From Hyposmocoma kahamanoa (taxonomy: Eukaryota > Arthropoda > Insecta > Lepidoptera > Cosmopterigidae), in NCBI RefSeq assembly GCF_003589595.1, contig NW_020654422.1, positions 15,954,174-16,018,173 of the forward strand: DNA of 64,000 nt. The letters are read 5' to 3'. Numbering within the stretch: position 1 is the first letter of the stretch; every line of letters begins with the position of its first letter. Below are positions 21,712-33,194 of this stretch, in pieces. Below the pieces are notes generated by a model that saw nothing but the letters and a program-made list of their open reading frames with translations, was not told the DNA's origin and ran no database searches. Position numbers and translations under genes: made by a program.

Positions 21712-22975
21712 ATGGATTTAACTCGTGAAAATTTTCGTAGTATGATTTTCTACGACTTTAAGAGTAAGTTAACAGCTCAGCGGAGCTTCGCTCGGCTTCA
21801 AACTGCTTTTGGCTATGAAGCACCATGCAAGACGACTATTTGTAGCTGATTATCAGACTTCAAACGCGGTCGTGTGAATCTCAGTGACGAATTTCGTGAT
21901 GGTCGCTCGTCCTCTGCTGTGAACAACAAAAACATCGATGCTGTGCGTCGTATGATCAAAACAGACAGGCATGTGACATACCATGAGATTCGGACATCTT
22001 TAGGCATAGGCATGAGTCAAATACAATCAATACTACGCAAACCTTTTGGTATGAAAAAGCTGTGCTCTCGGTGGATCCCACACAATTTGACTGAGGCTCA
22101 AAAAACGGATCGCGTCACTTGGTGCAATGCCATGCTCACCAGATTCAACGAAGGGGCGTCAAATTTGGTGTGGGACATAGTAACAGGTGACGAAACATGG
22201 ATTTATAGTTACGATCCCAAAACAAAGCAGCAATCGAGCGTATGGGTCTTTCGAGATGAGCCGAAACCAACCAAAGTGGCGCGCGTGCAAAGTGCCTCTA
22301 AACGGATGATTGATTCTTTTTTAAATAAAACTGAACACGTGGCTACTGTTGCTTTGGAGAATCGTTGTACCGTGAACAGTGATTGGTACACGACCATTTG
22401 TTTGCAGGAATTTATTGATAAATTCAGTAAAAATAACCGTAAACGCCGTATCATCTTGCACCACGATAATGCCAGTTCTCACACGGCCAGACAGACAAAT
22501 GAATTTTTGAATATGAACAACGTTGACCTTATGAGCCATCCCGCGTACAGTCCCGACCTTGTAATTTTTATTTATTTCCAAAAATTACGAACCAGTTACG
22601 CGGTCAACGATTTTCATCAACTGCCTCCGTGGCCGGACTGCCACGCAGAGGTCCCAGGTTCGATTCCCGGGCCGGAAGAAATAGTTGTATGGCCTACAAT
22701 TATTTCTCTCGTGAGTTTGGGTGTAATTTGTGGTTGTCTATGTGTGTGTCCATTGCACCTGTGACACAAGGTTTACCTAGTGCGGGGCTATGTTGAGTGT
22801 GTGCGTTATTTATTATTATTTATCACCTGAAGAAGATGTCGAAGAGTATGAAAAATATGTTTCAGAGATTGTCACGGAGGAGTGGCATAAATGTTTTCAA
22901 AATTGGTTCATTCGTATGAAAAAGTGCATTAACGCTAACGGAGAATATTTTCGGAAACAATATATTTATTTCTGA
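21712..22975 (+). pseudogene. Mariner transposase, inactivated
   Basis: The start is ATG 21712 (MDLTRENFRSMIFYDFKSK). Recognisable parts are the helix-turn-helix N-terminus, the WVPHNL-equivalent WIPHNLTEAQ, the first catalytic Asp in TGDETW, the second in HHDNASSHTA, and YSPDL. Three lesions are visible. A TGA at 21847-21849 interrupts the frame where the family has Trp. A short deletion after YSPDL (about 22560) shifts frame and removes the third catalytic Asp of the D,D34D triad. A SINE then splits the C-terminus. The last 50 codons (SPEEDVEEYEKYVSE onward) resume at 22824 and end at TGA 22973-22975. It cannot encode active enzyme. Confidence 0.92.
22620..22821 (+). mobile_element. Family B tRNA-derived SINE nested in the mariner
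   Basis: This copy has a perfect B box (GGTTCGATTCCCGG) and the body GAGTTTGGGTGTAATTTG, ending in a TTATTATTATT tail. It sits between two ATCA copies (22616-22619 and 22822-22825), the probable target-site duplication, so it inserted after the mariner arrived. The A-box half is shortened compared with 31589-31803. Confidence 0.88.
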
Positions 22976-23944
22976 CCATTTATAGTATTTTTTCTTATTC
23001 ATTCCGGAAACTTATAGTGCGCCACACGTATGTAACAAGGCTGTGTTATCTATAGATAATATGTAAATGAAGATTAATAAAATTATAGATATTATTTATT
23101 TATCTTGCAGTTAGATTATTTAAAACTTCAGGATATATAGTGGTACAGTATATAAAAAAAGACGTTTTCACAGCTTTTAAATATAAATATTATATAGTAA
23201 GTTGCTTTACCATGCAGTTTTAAAAATTTTATTTTGTTAGTAGGTTGACTTTGTTGTTACTATAAAGAACGAAATTGTGTGTATAAAGTACTATTATTTG
23301 TGACATGAAATCCAATATTTTATATAACGTGTAAATTAGAAACTTTGTTCAAATAACACGTTAAGGCTTTTAAATTAAACATTTTGGTGTTAATTATTTC
23401 TTACGTCGTGGTAAATTTTCCGTTCTTGAAATCAAATATGAGTATTGCCAAGATTCGTGTAATTTTTTAACACGTTTGCAGCTAACGTTCCCGTAATTGT
23501 AATTTTTAGTTCAATTAATAATGAAGAGTGCGTTACTCTTCAATTAAATTTGCCGATTCCGCAGTGGAAATTGTGACCTGGCAAACGAGGGTCGTATTCG
23601 ACCGGACCGATGGCAAATTATGTTGTGTTACGAACTACTGTGGCTGGAGATCCATCGCAACTTACAGAGTATTTTGTTTTATGGTTTTATGTAATCACAC
23701 GCACTTCCGCCAAGTCGATAAAATATAAAAATGGCTATCACATCGTCCAAATTACAACGGATGCTCGTTGAATCTGAATTGAAACAGAGATGAAAGAGTT
23801 TTCGACGGTATCATTTATCATTAAAAATTATTCTTTACGATAATCTTGAAAACGACCAACACAGCGGTTAAAACCCTGGGGATGAACCCAAACAGTGTCC
23901 AAAACAGAAATCTAGCCACTGAAAATTGATAGTAACAGAGATTT

Positions 23945-24240
23945 AGCAGCGGAGTAATCCACTATAGCTTCCTTAGATTTGCTACAACCAGGACCATCTG
24001 ATCGCCATTATGAAAAAAATGTAAACAGTGATGACTAGACTCGGTAAGAAAATGGCTCTACTACATTATATCATCAGAACGCATACTGCCCAACAAACCA
24101 TATACACCTTGCAGAAGTTGTAACTTGAAGCTCTTCACCACAATCCAGACTCACCTGTCTTGGCTCCTTTTTTTTGTAATTTCGCTATTTAGTAAAAAAG
24201 ATCCCATGTTGCAGTCGTAGATGAGTTTCAAGCCTTTATG
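23945..24240 (+). pseudogene. Second mariner-type transposase fossil, C-terminal part
   Basis: Translating by eye in broken frames gives GVIHYSFL, then ALLHYIIRTHTAQQTIYTL and LEALHHNPDSPVLAP. These align with the mariner GVIHYEFLPP, LLHDNARPHTA and LEALHHPPYSPDLAP regions. An in-frame TAA and several substitutions, including loss of the catalytic HDN Asp, show deep decay. It belongs to a different, older mariner lineage than the one at 21543. No TIR was found. Confidence 0.7.
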
Positions 24241-24299
24241 AATGGCAGACCCAAAATGGCAGACAAAACGTATTGACAAGCATGAGTGCATTTTTAATT

Positions 24300-24412
24300 A
24301 AAGCGTTAAAGCACTGAGTGGCACTGGAACTGTCATGGACAGGAGTGAAGCTTACCATCAGGCGCACGACTTGTTCGTCCCGTCCTTTGATATTATAAAA
24401 AAAAATATTATC
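24300..24412 (+). repeat. Family A fragment (3' third)
   Basis: Only the part from GAGTGGCACTGGAACTG to GTTCGTCC and the terminal A run is left. It begins about 60 bases after the mariner fossil. Confidence 0.65.
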
Positions 24413-24983
24413 TCCCAAAACATTTTTCTTGTTAGATTTTTCCTATATAGCACGACAATTACATATTTTACTCCTATTACATATATATTATAGTATACCC
24501 ACTAGAAGGTTTGCTTATAGTACATATTATGAGCATACATCATATGTACATATTTATGTACAATAATAGTGGTGTGACATTGTGATGATTGCGATAAGAT
24601 ACGCAAAAATCTGTTTTGAGAAAATTTATCCCAGATAACTGCATTCCTGAGTGTGTTATGAATAAATATTCTACTGATTATTATCATTGTTCGCTATGGC
24701 TATGTATCCACGTAATGTTTTTAAAACTATGAGCTAGATATAAATGGTATAAACTTTTTTAGTTGCCTTAATAAATGATATCAATGTTTGCTTAATTATT
24801 ACAATACAATAGCGACTACGGTATCATGTGCCGTGAAAAAAATAATGTTTGATTTTTACTTTCTTTATCCCGTTTATCGACAGTAAGTACTTAAATATTA
24901 CCACAAAAATATCACTACTTTTCTGTCTACCGTAGTGCTCATATTTATTCAATACAAAATGTTAAAATACAATGCTTAAAAAT

Positions 24984-25239
24984 GGTAGCAGTAGAGCTCC
25001 TTGTAAAAGAGTTCGTCCAGTGAAGTACTGCCGCTTTACCTATTTCTGCCGCTAAGCAGTAATGTTGACATTACTGTGTTCCGGTTTTGAAGGGTAAGGA
25101 ATTACTGGCACATGGGACTTGTCAACTTACGTCTCATCAACCTTTGCGATTTAACTCTCGAAGTGTGCGAAGGCTCGAGCTATAGAGCTTACCATAGCAT
25201 GCACGACTTGTTCGTCCCGTCACTTGATGTTGTAAAAAA
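24984..25239 (+). repeat. Family A element with internal deletion
   Basis: Both ends are present (GCAGTAGAGCTCCTTG and GTTCGTCCCGTCACTTG plus A run), but the hairpin region is mostly deleted around 25125-25165. Confidence 0.72.
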
Positions 25240-26147
25240 AATCATTTAATTTTGTCAGTACGTTCGTTGATACTTCACTATGGAGCAGCAATAGGCGATA
25301 ACTACACAGAAAGCACTTTGAAATCGCACAGTAAAGCCCGTAGTTGATTTTTTTGGAATCCATATAACGAAACGGTACTATTATATACTAATATTTAATT
25401 TTACGAAAATCGCCGTTACTGTCCCTGAACGAAATATTACAGATACCTACAGGTATAATTCACATAATTATATCTCTCGTGGAGAATCAATAATGTTACC
25501 ATTAATTGAAGGAAATAATTTTAATAAAATTTCGTTTTATATTATCAAGTACGCGACAAAAGTGTATATTTTTGTTTTTAATGTTGATTTTATATTTCCG
25601 TTAACAGTTTTTATGAAGCTATGAGAGTACAATTCTCATAACTAGAAAAAGACGAAGTAAAAATTACGAAGTAAACCTATTAATACATTTGAAAATATCA
25701 ATTTTTGTTTTAGAGAATTGTATCAAATCCAAATCTTCAACCACACGTATGGATTACCCTTTTAACCTTTTACAAGTTCAAGACATGATTTACAGAATTT
25801 TATTTCTCAGAAATCTTTTCGGTTTTTATTGAATACATTTTGTTTCGTTTGTCCGAAAATACGTTACGATTGTTTTCATTACACCATTTAATGTTTCACT
25901 ATTTTGACATATCGACGAGTTATCCGGTTCCTGATTCTCTTTTCCCCAACATTCCCTTTGAGTATTGTACAGAATTGAATATTTCGTTTATGTAAAAAAA
26001 ATGATATCCATATTACATTTTTTAAATATTATTTCTTATTACCGATATTAGATGTATTAGAAAGTGTCGCACAATAAGCCCAGAAATTCGGTTGTGGCAC
26101 TCGCCGGCTACTGCCGCGACACACTCGCTTCGCCCGTTCGGCTCGTG

Positions 26148-26892
26148 CAGCTTTTTCATATACTAACCTAACCTAAACCTACAAGAGGGGGCGAACCAGC
26201 TAGGAAATGTAAACAAATTCGGTTCTGGCACTCGCTTAGGCGATTCGTACGAATAAAGGTTTTAGGTCACTTTATTAATAAATATAGGATATAAACTGTT
26301 AACGTACATATAATATTATTAGTTTCCACAAATGATTATGTAACAAGTTCATAACGGGAGATACTGTTTCCAGTCAAACGTTTTCTCAGAACTACGACCT
26401 CGTGGGAACAAGTTGAAACTGAGCCGAAACTAAATAAATACAAACATACGAGTATACTATCGAACTATTGACACTTGAGACGAGTCGCTATTCTGTTATT
26501 TGAGAAATTGAGTAAATAAAATCTGAAAGACGAGGACGACGAACTTGACTAACGAACTGGTGATGGCTTTATTGCCCTGAGCCCGCCCATAGGTATGTGC
26601 CGCTATGTATTTCTACCACAAAGCGCTGCTGTTGTGCTCTGATTTGACTGGCTAAACCAGGCAATCACAAGCACAAGGAATTAAAATTGTGTCCTCGCGG
26701 TCAGGAACGTTTAAGTTACTTGCATGAAAATTAAATTAATTAATAATGATTTTTATTGTACCCATAAATAACGTATAACTGAATCGAGGCGATTGCCAGA
26801 ACCGAATTTGTTTGAATTTTACAATTGCATTTCCTAGCTGTAGATCCTCCTTCTGTAGGTTTATGTTAGGTTAGTAGTGTATGAAAAAGCTG
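26148..26892. mobile_element. Element with about 90-100-bp terminal inverted repeats
   Basis: The left end 26148-26235 (CAGCTTTTTCATATACTAACC, then AGGAAATG, AAATTCGGTTCTGGCA) is mirrored by 26791-26892 with several small indels. The centre of about 550 bases has no transposase frame. A further AATTCGGTTGTGGCACTCGC copy at about 26083-26102 lies just outside the left end in direct orientation, hinting at a tandem or composite insertion. Confidence 0.7.
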
Positions 26893-27517
26893 AACGATTT
26901 CTAAGAATTTGGATATCTATAGGTCGTGGAAACCGCTTTCCATCTAGTCGACCGTATACCAGTTTGTATAATATAAAAAACCCGTAGCAAATTGTAATAT
27001 ACCTCTATAGTGCAAACGTGTAATTGAAAAGAAGCAATGTTGCGTGGATGGTACTATTATTTTTCTATATTACGTAAATCAATAAAGAAGACATCTTTTT
27101 TAATTAGGTACTATAATAATACAAATCGTTTGTAAAATAATTAGTTTTAACAATCGTTTCTTCTAATCTAATTACTTTGCATGTAAGCAATTAATTAAAG
27201 ATTCATACACAATGTACCGAAACAAATTTAATGGGAAAGACAACCGAATACCAATATACCATCGTTCAACCGAAAAAATATTTTCCTTAGCCCGGAAAGT
27301 TATAAAAACGCTAAACAATCGTAATCGATCTAAAAGGTTCTACGGTAATAAATGTGGAATTGTCGTATTTTTTATTACATCCATAAAAATCGCAAAAGCA
27401 TTACGGTTGCTTTTACCTGCGTTTATTTACTCATTATTTATTGGATATATCTGCCTCGTATATTCCACTAACGGATTGGAAAAAAAATAGGTTACATGGA
27501 CGATACACCACGCATAA

Positions 27518-27745
27518 TTACCTTACCTGTTTCTGCCGCCAAGCTGTAATGTGGGTATTCCTGTGTTTAGGTTTTGGTAAGGGTGCTGGTGAAATTACAG
27601 GTACATGGAACTTATCAAACTTGTCTCAGGGTGACGGGCGCAGAGCTTTACACCGCAAACTGTTATGGACAGGCGCGTCGCTTACCACCAGTAGCACGAC
27701 TTGTTCGTCTCATCACTTGGCGTCAGTTGGTATTATAAATAAAGA
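27518..27745 (+). repeat. Family A element lacking its 5' end
   Basis: The copy begins at TTACCTTACCTGTTTCTGCC and keeps the 3' end with CACGACTTGTTCGTC and an A-rich tail. About 40 bases of the hairpin region are missing around 27645-27655. Confidence 0.7.
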
Positions 27746-28145
27746 CACAGACAAGACAGAAAGACTGTGTATGATTAACAGTGTCAGTATCTTGAACAAT
27801 TCGTGAAATTGCATGAAATCAAGTTTACTGTGATAAATTACGTGTTCGTAACAAATGCGTAAATAGCAATTGTGAGGAAGAAATAAAAAAAATAAAAAAT
27901 TAAAGTTCATCGTCCTCGCAGGACGAGGAGAAAATACAAGAAAAGCGAACGTTCACCGTTTACCCCCGTCGCGTGTCGCTTTCCGTAGTTACCTTCATCG
28001 GGACCTTTGTCTGATATGTAATTTAGATCCTTTCTATTCGAATAATATTCCCATATTATTTTCCGAAAAACGTTTGAAAGGTGGTGTACACGACATTAAA
28101 GTTAAAGGTTAAGGTTTTTAGACAGCAATTTTTTTATTACAATCG

Positions 28146-28330
28146 GAAATGTCACTACATATTTTTTATTTCGGATCTACATCGCGTATATTTTTTTTTG
28201 TTTATTCAAATAAACCAACGTTTTGGTCGCTTTACATTGGGACCTGTGATTACTATTATATATTTTTAATTTTATATTAATACATATTTTATGTACACGA
28301 TTTAGATCCGAAAAAAAGGTTTCATTCGAA
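28146..28330. repeat. Family C repeat with inverted ends
   Basis: It reads ATCGCGTATA, AAACCAACG, GGGACCTGTGATTAC in one direction and ends with TTTAGATCCGAAAAAAAGG and TTTCATT in the other, so two element ends face outward. It is strongly diverged. Confidence 0.5.
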
Positions 28331-28837
28331 ATGCACAGCTATCTTGGAAAGCTATGAAAACGATAAACACAAGATTAAAGATTTTTTTTAATTTCTCTTT
28401 TGACTTTAAGATTTATTGTTCTGATTTTGCAAGACGTATTCAACGTACTATAAAATATGGTTATCTTTCTACGGTTAATATTGTACAATATGGTAGACGA
28501 GTAAATTTCTTAGCGCCCTAAACCTTTCCCTGTGTTGAAAGTGCCCTTTCCGCCCCTCTGAACAACCCTTTTAAATGATATTTGGTGCTGTTAAAACGTC
28601 AAACGGGACTATTATCATGGGCCGGTATTTTTTGTTAATGCACTAGAACTGCCTTCGAGTTGCATGTAAGGAGAGGCCTTTTCACGATATATACATACCT
28701 ATATGCTTCGTCACGTATCATGCAGGAAAATATTTCATGGCAGGGTTATCTGACGTTTTGATCATAAAGAAAATGATTTGTGCATTTTCGTTTTTGTACG
28801 TTGAGCCATCACATAACACCCTTTTCTATTTTTTTTA

Positions 28838-29025
28838 ACCGACGTCAAAGAAGGAGAAGTAGCTGTGTTACGCAATAACTCCGATATTTATGAACCGATT
28901 TTGATGATTATTTTTTTGTTGGAAAGAGGGTACCTCATTAGTGGTCCTATTCCAATTCGAAGAAAATATTTCACCTCTAATGATGAATGATTTTTGAGGT
29001 CGGTTTTTTTAGTACTCTGTACTAA
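28838..29025 (-). repeat. Family D repeat, internally shortened
   Basis: It begins TTAACCGACGTCAAAGAAGG and ends TTGAGGTCGGTTTTTTT on the plus strand, so both inverted termini are present, with GTTGGAAAGAGGGTACCTCA in the middle. It lies immediately before the Jockey insertion. Confidence 0.6.
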
Positions 29026-29058
29026 GATTATTGTGTTTAGAATTTGTAATAGTAAAGT

Positions 29059-30245
29059 TTTTTTTTTATTACTACTTTATTTGCAATCGGCCATAAGCCA
29101 TAAGCGAATCTTTTGAACGAGAGAAGACTTTTTGGTGGAGCGGCCAGTGCCGCACCTCCCAACTAAAGAACATGGTCTCGATTAAGCCGTTTGACCATAG
29201 TTGATGGATCTAGAAATTCCGCGATGAGTGGGTTCGGGTGGAAGGAGACTCTTTGTGCTTAGTTTTATGTCGGTCGATCTCAGCAGCTACCGATATAACG
29301 TTTAGATGATCATGGATCTTTTCATTACGAGTGAACCAAGGGGCATTGACTATTGCCCTCAGGATACAATTCTGCACTCGTTGGAGACAAAGTATATTAC
29401 TTTGCTAGCCACACCCCACAGCTGAATGCCGTATATCCAAATGGGTTTTATGACCGAGTTGTAGATTAGAAGTTTGTTGTCTACTGATAATGCTGAATTT
29501 CTTCCCACGAGCCAATGAAGGTTACGATATTTGAGATTGACTTCATCTCTCTTTCATTTTATGTGATGCTTCCATGTGTGATGTCTGTCCAAGTGAAAAC
29601 CGAGATACTTCGCACAATTAGAATGTGGTAATGTTTCGTTACCAAGACTTACTGGATTACAGTTTCCTTTTCTCAGTGCAAATGTGATATGATGAGATTT
29701 AGTGGCACTGGCCCGTATGCGCCATTTACAGAACCATCTGTGGGTAAGATCTAGTTGGAGTTGGAAATTTGTGCTAGCTTTAACAGCATTCCCGTCAACG
29801 GACAAAAGGGATATATCATCGGCGTATGTAGCAACTGTGATGTTATCCGATATTGATAAGTCCGATGTAAAGATGTTATACAGAACCGGGCCGAGGACTG
29901 AGCCCTGTGGTACGCCTGCCAGAATATTGTACATGTTTGATCTCGCTTCTCTGTGTTTAACTTGGAAGGAACGACCTGACAGGTAAGACTCTGTGAGAAG
30001 AAACATCGAGTGTGGAAGACTGTCTTTAACCTTGGCCAACAATCCCTTGTGCCACACCCGATCAAAGGCTTGCTGCATATCGAGGAAGGCCGCAGAACAA
30101 TATTTTTTGTGTTCAAAGCTCTGTCGGATCGTGTGGTATACCCGATGAACCTGCTCAATAGTTGAGTGAGACTTACGGAATCCAAATTGGTGACGTGGCA
30201 CAACACAGCAGTCACCCATAAGCGGTTTGAGTCATAGCGGTTATA
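29059..30245 (-). mobile_element. 5'-truncated Jockey-clade non-LTR retrotransposon
   Basis: On the minus strand the element runs from 30245 to a poly(A) end at 29059 (seen as a T run). It is bounded by a perfect 12-bp target-site duplication, TAATAGTAAAGT, at 29047-29058 and 30246-30257. Reverse-transcriptase motifs are HQFGFRKSHST, FLDMQQAFDRVWH (first catalytic Asp), GVPQGSVLGPVLY and YADDISLL (catalytic Asp pair). The frame stops at 29554-29556 (TGA), continues in frame as LHWLVGRNSALSVDNK, and then shifts frame near 29400. ORF1 and the endonuclease are absent. Confidence 0.92.
29554..30219 (-). pseudogene. Reverse transcriptase fragment of the Jockey element
   Basis: The intact frame of 221 codons covers RT palm and fingers from HQFGFR to KYLGFHLDRHHTWKHHIK, where the family continues but a stop interrupts. 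The catalytic YADD is intact, but there is no start, no endonuclease and no thumb in frame, so it is not functional. Confidence 0.88.
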
Positions 30246-30925
30246 TAATAGTAAAGTGAACAAAAATTATTTGTCCGTGTATACGAAAGTAGAGTTGGTC
30301 TTTTGCTACATATTAAATTAGTGAAGGGACCAAAAGATACGCTACGGTGAACGTTTCGTACACACTAAATTACTTAGGTTTAAGTAAGTTTACTACGCTC
30401 ATCTATCACATGTTTTGCGAGTTCGCACATTCTAGTTTGTAACTTATACGACCTTGGGTAGTTTAGATCAAGTTAGATATTTTGGTCATATTATAATTAC
30501 ATTCATTATGGTAACGTCGTTAATTCCCAAAGTTGGAAGTCTCTGTATATTTTGGAGACGTCAGCATGTCAAAACTTATGATTAACACGCTCCTGGGTCT
30601 ATACCCAATTTACTATTAACTCTTATTATATGGGTCACGCAACTTTTCGTCATTAATCAAAGGAATATTAAATAACACTCGTTCGTGACGTGTTAACTTA
30701 CTGTTGAAACCGCTGTTTTTCTTCAATTATATTGGTAATAAAAAATTGACTTTTTTCGTAAGAAAAAATAGAATTTATTTCACTGTAAGTTGTGAGGTCG
30801 TTAAATAGAATATTTATATTGAGGAACAAAATGAAAACCGGTCAACGTAGAAAGATGGTACTCATGAAATATATTGCTAAAATCCAATGGTATGACTTTA
30901 AATAATTCTAATCGACAGAAATGTA

Positions 30926-31212
30926 GTTTTTTTTAATGATACTAAATGACAGGACGAACAAGTCGTGCGCCTGGTGGTAAGCGTCACGCTTGTACATAAC
31001 AGTTGCAGTGCCGCTCAAAGGGCACTGCCACTGCGTTCGTCACTCTGAGACATAAGTTGAAAAGTCTCATTATGCCTGTAATTTCACCAGCACCATTACC
31101 TGTCAAAACCGGAACACAGTAATTCTAACATTACTGCTTCGCGGCAGAAATAGGTAAGGTGGCAGTACTACCCTGGATGAACACTTTCACAAGGAGCACT
31201 ACTGCTTCAAGT
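30926..31212 (-). repeat. Family A element, near full length
   Basis: On the plus strand it opens with a T run, then GACAGGACGAACAAGTCGTG, and ends AAGGAGCACTACTGCTTC. The hairpin region (about 31000-31035) has lost part of one arm. Confidence 0.75.
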
Positions 31213-31384
31213 CTCTACAAAAAAAAAATTTTTGTTTTTTTTTTAAATTAATGGCACTACTCGTATAATACTTTGTGCCAACGTCAAAGTAAAATGTTAG
31301 GAAGGACTAAATTTTTATATCATTAATAATAATAATAAATGCATGTTATAAATTATAATAGAGAATACGATACATAAGGAGGCT

Positions 31385-31588
31385 TGACACACAAGTAGGT
31401 GTAAAGGAAGATGTAAAGATAGGAGTTGTTGGAGGAAGAATGAATGGTCAAATCGGGAACAAGAGAAAAAAGATATGATCTAGGTCCTCGACATCATCAT
31501 CACTACACTCGTATAAATCGCTGTCTATAATATGAAGTCTAACTAGGTGGAGAGGAGTACAAATATGTCCAAGACGCATACGAGTAAT
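31385..31588 (-). pseudogene. C-terminal fragment of a non-LTR retrotransposon ORF2
   Basis: Minus-strand translation gives TRMRLGHICTPLHLVRLHI, then DSDLYECSDDDVEDLDHIFF, followed by a stop. This matches the conserved end of many insect non-LTR ORF2 proteins (TRLRSGH..T, C..C..EDLEHIFF.CP). The 5' side is cut at 31589 by a family B SINE in the same orientation. Clade assignment is not attempted. Confidence 0.6.
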
Positions 31589-31803
31589 TAAATAAATAAC
31601 GCACACACTCAACATAGCCCCGCACTAGGGAAACCCTGTGTCGCGGGTGCCATGGACACACACATAGACAACCACAAATTACACCCAAACTCATGAGAGA
31701 AATAACTGTAGGCCATACAACTATTTCTCCCGGCCCGGGAATCGAACCTGGGACCTCTGCGTGGCAGTCTGGCATGGTAACCGTTCGGCCACGGAGGCAG
31801 TTA
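31589..31803 (-). mobile_element. Family B tRNA-derived SINE, most complete copy
   Basis: Read on the minus strand it has a good A box (GTGGCCGAACGGTTA), a perfect B box (GGTTCGATTCCCGGG), the body GAGTTTGGGTGTAATTTG and a GTGCGTTATTTATT tail. The tRNA-like head spans about 31725-31798. This copy shows that the family is tRNA-derived and pol III-transcribed by ancestry. Confidence 0.88.
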
Positions 31804-32526
31804 TTTTATTATAATTATTAGTTATATAATTATTACAGAAGTAAATCTTATTCAAATTGTTAATGTTTATAACCCGTCTTGCGTCATAAATTAAACATAA
31901 TGGCAATTATGCACTGAAAAACTAAAGTATTATCGAAATATATTCAAGTGTTTTATTCAAACCATTGATTCACACCTTCATATTGACAGTGTTTGGTTTA
32001 GCGAACCTGTAGATGTATAATGCATCGCGCCCGGCGCCGACTATTTCCATTTCATTATCAAGAAAACCTACCTGCGTTTTTCTTGACTGTCCATTATTTC
32101 CCGCAGACATGAATAAAGTGTCTAGTCTATTTTCAGAGTTGCAGGTGTCCTTAAAACCTACTTGCATTAATATTGAAAAACCAATTTAAATATTGGATGA
32201 CGCACCGCGGTGCGGCCTGTCGTGGGCGATAAAGAAGTCTCACGTGCCTATTAATCGATCAACCAGTCAATTTAATCACCTGCAGTATGTTTAAAGCTAT
32301 GACCCTTAACCTTGGTATTTATAGTTTTAGTAATAGAATTTCTTACAAGTCGTTAGGTAATATTACAGAATCGATCTGAATGATAATATTGTGGTGTAAT
32401 AATATTTGTTCTCCCCTTTCTTCATTTTACATTATTTTAGTATATTTGTAAACTGTATATTACTTTCGCGGCTGGGATTGGAAACACTTCTAATAAACTT
32501 TGTACCTACACCGTTATTTTAACACT

Positions 32527-32622
32527 TTAGTTGTAATAGAGCTCCTTGTCGAAGAGTTCGTCCAAGGAAGTACTGCCACCTTACCTATTTCTGCCGCCAA
32601 GCACTAATCTGAACATTTTCAA
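32527..32622 (+). repeat. Family A element, 5' part of a split copy
   Basis: The piece from GAGCTCCTTGTCGAAGAG to CAAGCACTAATCTGAACATT is followed by family D sequence. The element's 3' piece reappears at 33073-33142, but the middle 150 bases are missing, so this is not a clean insertion. Confidence 0.65.
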
Positions 32623-32671
32623 AATTTTTAATTTTAGAATTTAAAAATGGCGTAGTTTCTTGCCGACTTTA

Positions 32672-32934
32672 AAAATTGAGGATGTTCTCAATTCGACTAT
32701 ATTTTTTTGTGTATGTTACGCGATAACTCCACTTGTAAACCGCTTTTGATGATTCTCTTCTTGTTGGAAAGAGGTTACCTCAGTAGTGGTCCCATTTAAA
32801 TTTGAACAAAATATTCCATGTCTAAGGGTGGCAAACTAGGAGATGAATCCGGTCCGCGCACTTTCCGGTAACCGATTTCAGTAAAACTTGGCAAATAATG
32901 TAATATCACTAATTTTTGAGGTCGGTTTTTTCAT
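32672..32934 (-). repeat. Family D repeat inside the split family A copy
   Basis: On the plus strand it runs from GCCGACTTTAAAAATTGAGG to GAGGTCGGTTTTTTC, with GTTGGAAAGAGGTTACCTCA and TAAGGGTGGCAAACTAGG inside. A second partial copy, 32983-33072, follows directly, giving a tandem arrangement. Confidence 0.65.
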
Positions 32935-33072
32935 AACCAAACGCTCGACAGCAGCGTATGAAAAAATCCCTATCATAACTAACGTAATCGACATTTTCAT
33001 AGTTCCATTTAAATTTAAAGAAAATATTCCACCTGTAAGGATAGCAAATTAGGGGACGAATGACTTTTGAGG

Positions 33073-33142
33073 GACAGGCGTGTCGCTTTCCATCAGACGC
33101 ACAACTAGTTCGTCCTGTCACTTGGTATCATAAGAAATATAA
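33073..33142 (+). repeat. Family A element, 3' part of the split copy
   Basis: The piece GGACAGGCGTGTCGCTTTCC to CACTTGGTATCATAAG is the 3' end of the copy that starts at 32527. Confidence 0.65.
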
Positions 33143-33194
33143 TAATTAATTTATAATTTATTTCATTTATGTACAGAGAAGTTGTCGACTAATT

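Larger units (their letters stand above)
21543..23023 (+). mobile_element. Mariner element with intact TIRs and a nested SINE
   Basis: Perfect 22-bp terminal inverted repeats lie at 21544-21565 and 23002-23023 (start GGCGCACTATAAG). A TA dinucleotide precedes the left end at 21541-21542; the right TA is not preserved. Without the nested SINE (22620-22821) the element is about 1.28 kb, the normal mariner length. It contains one transposase pseudogene. Confidence 0.93.

Noticed and set aside
22321..22581. Minus-strand frames across the mariner
   Set aside because: They are antisense shadows of the transposase.
27212..27490. 92-codon plus-strand frame with a hydrophobic stretch
   Set aside because: AT-rich, Lys/Ile/Tyr-heavy composition typical of chance; no signal or family.
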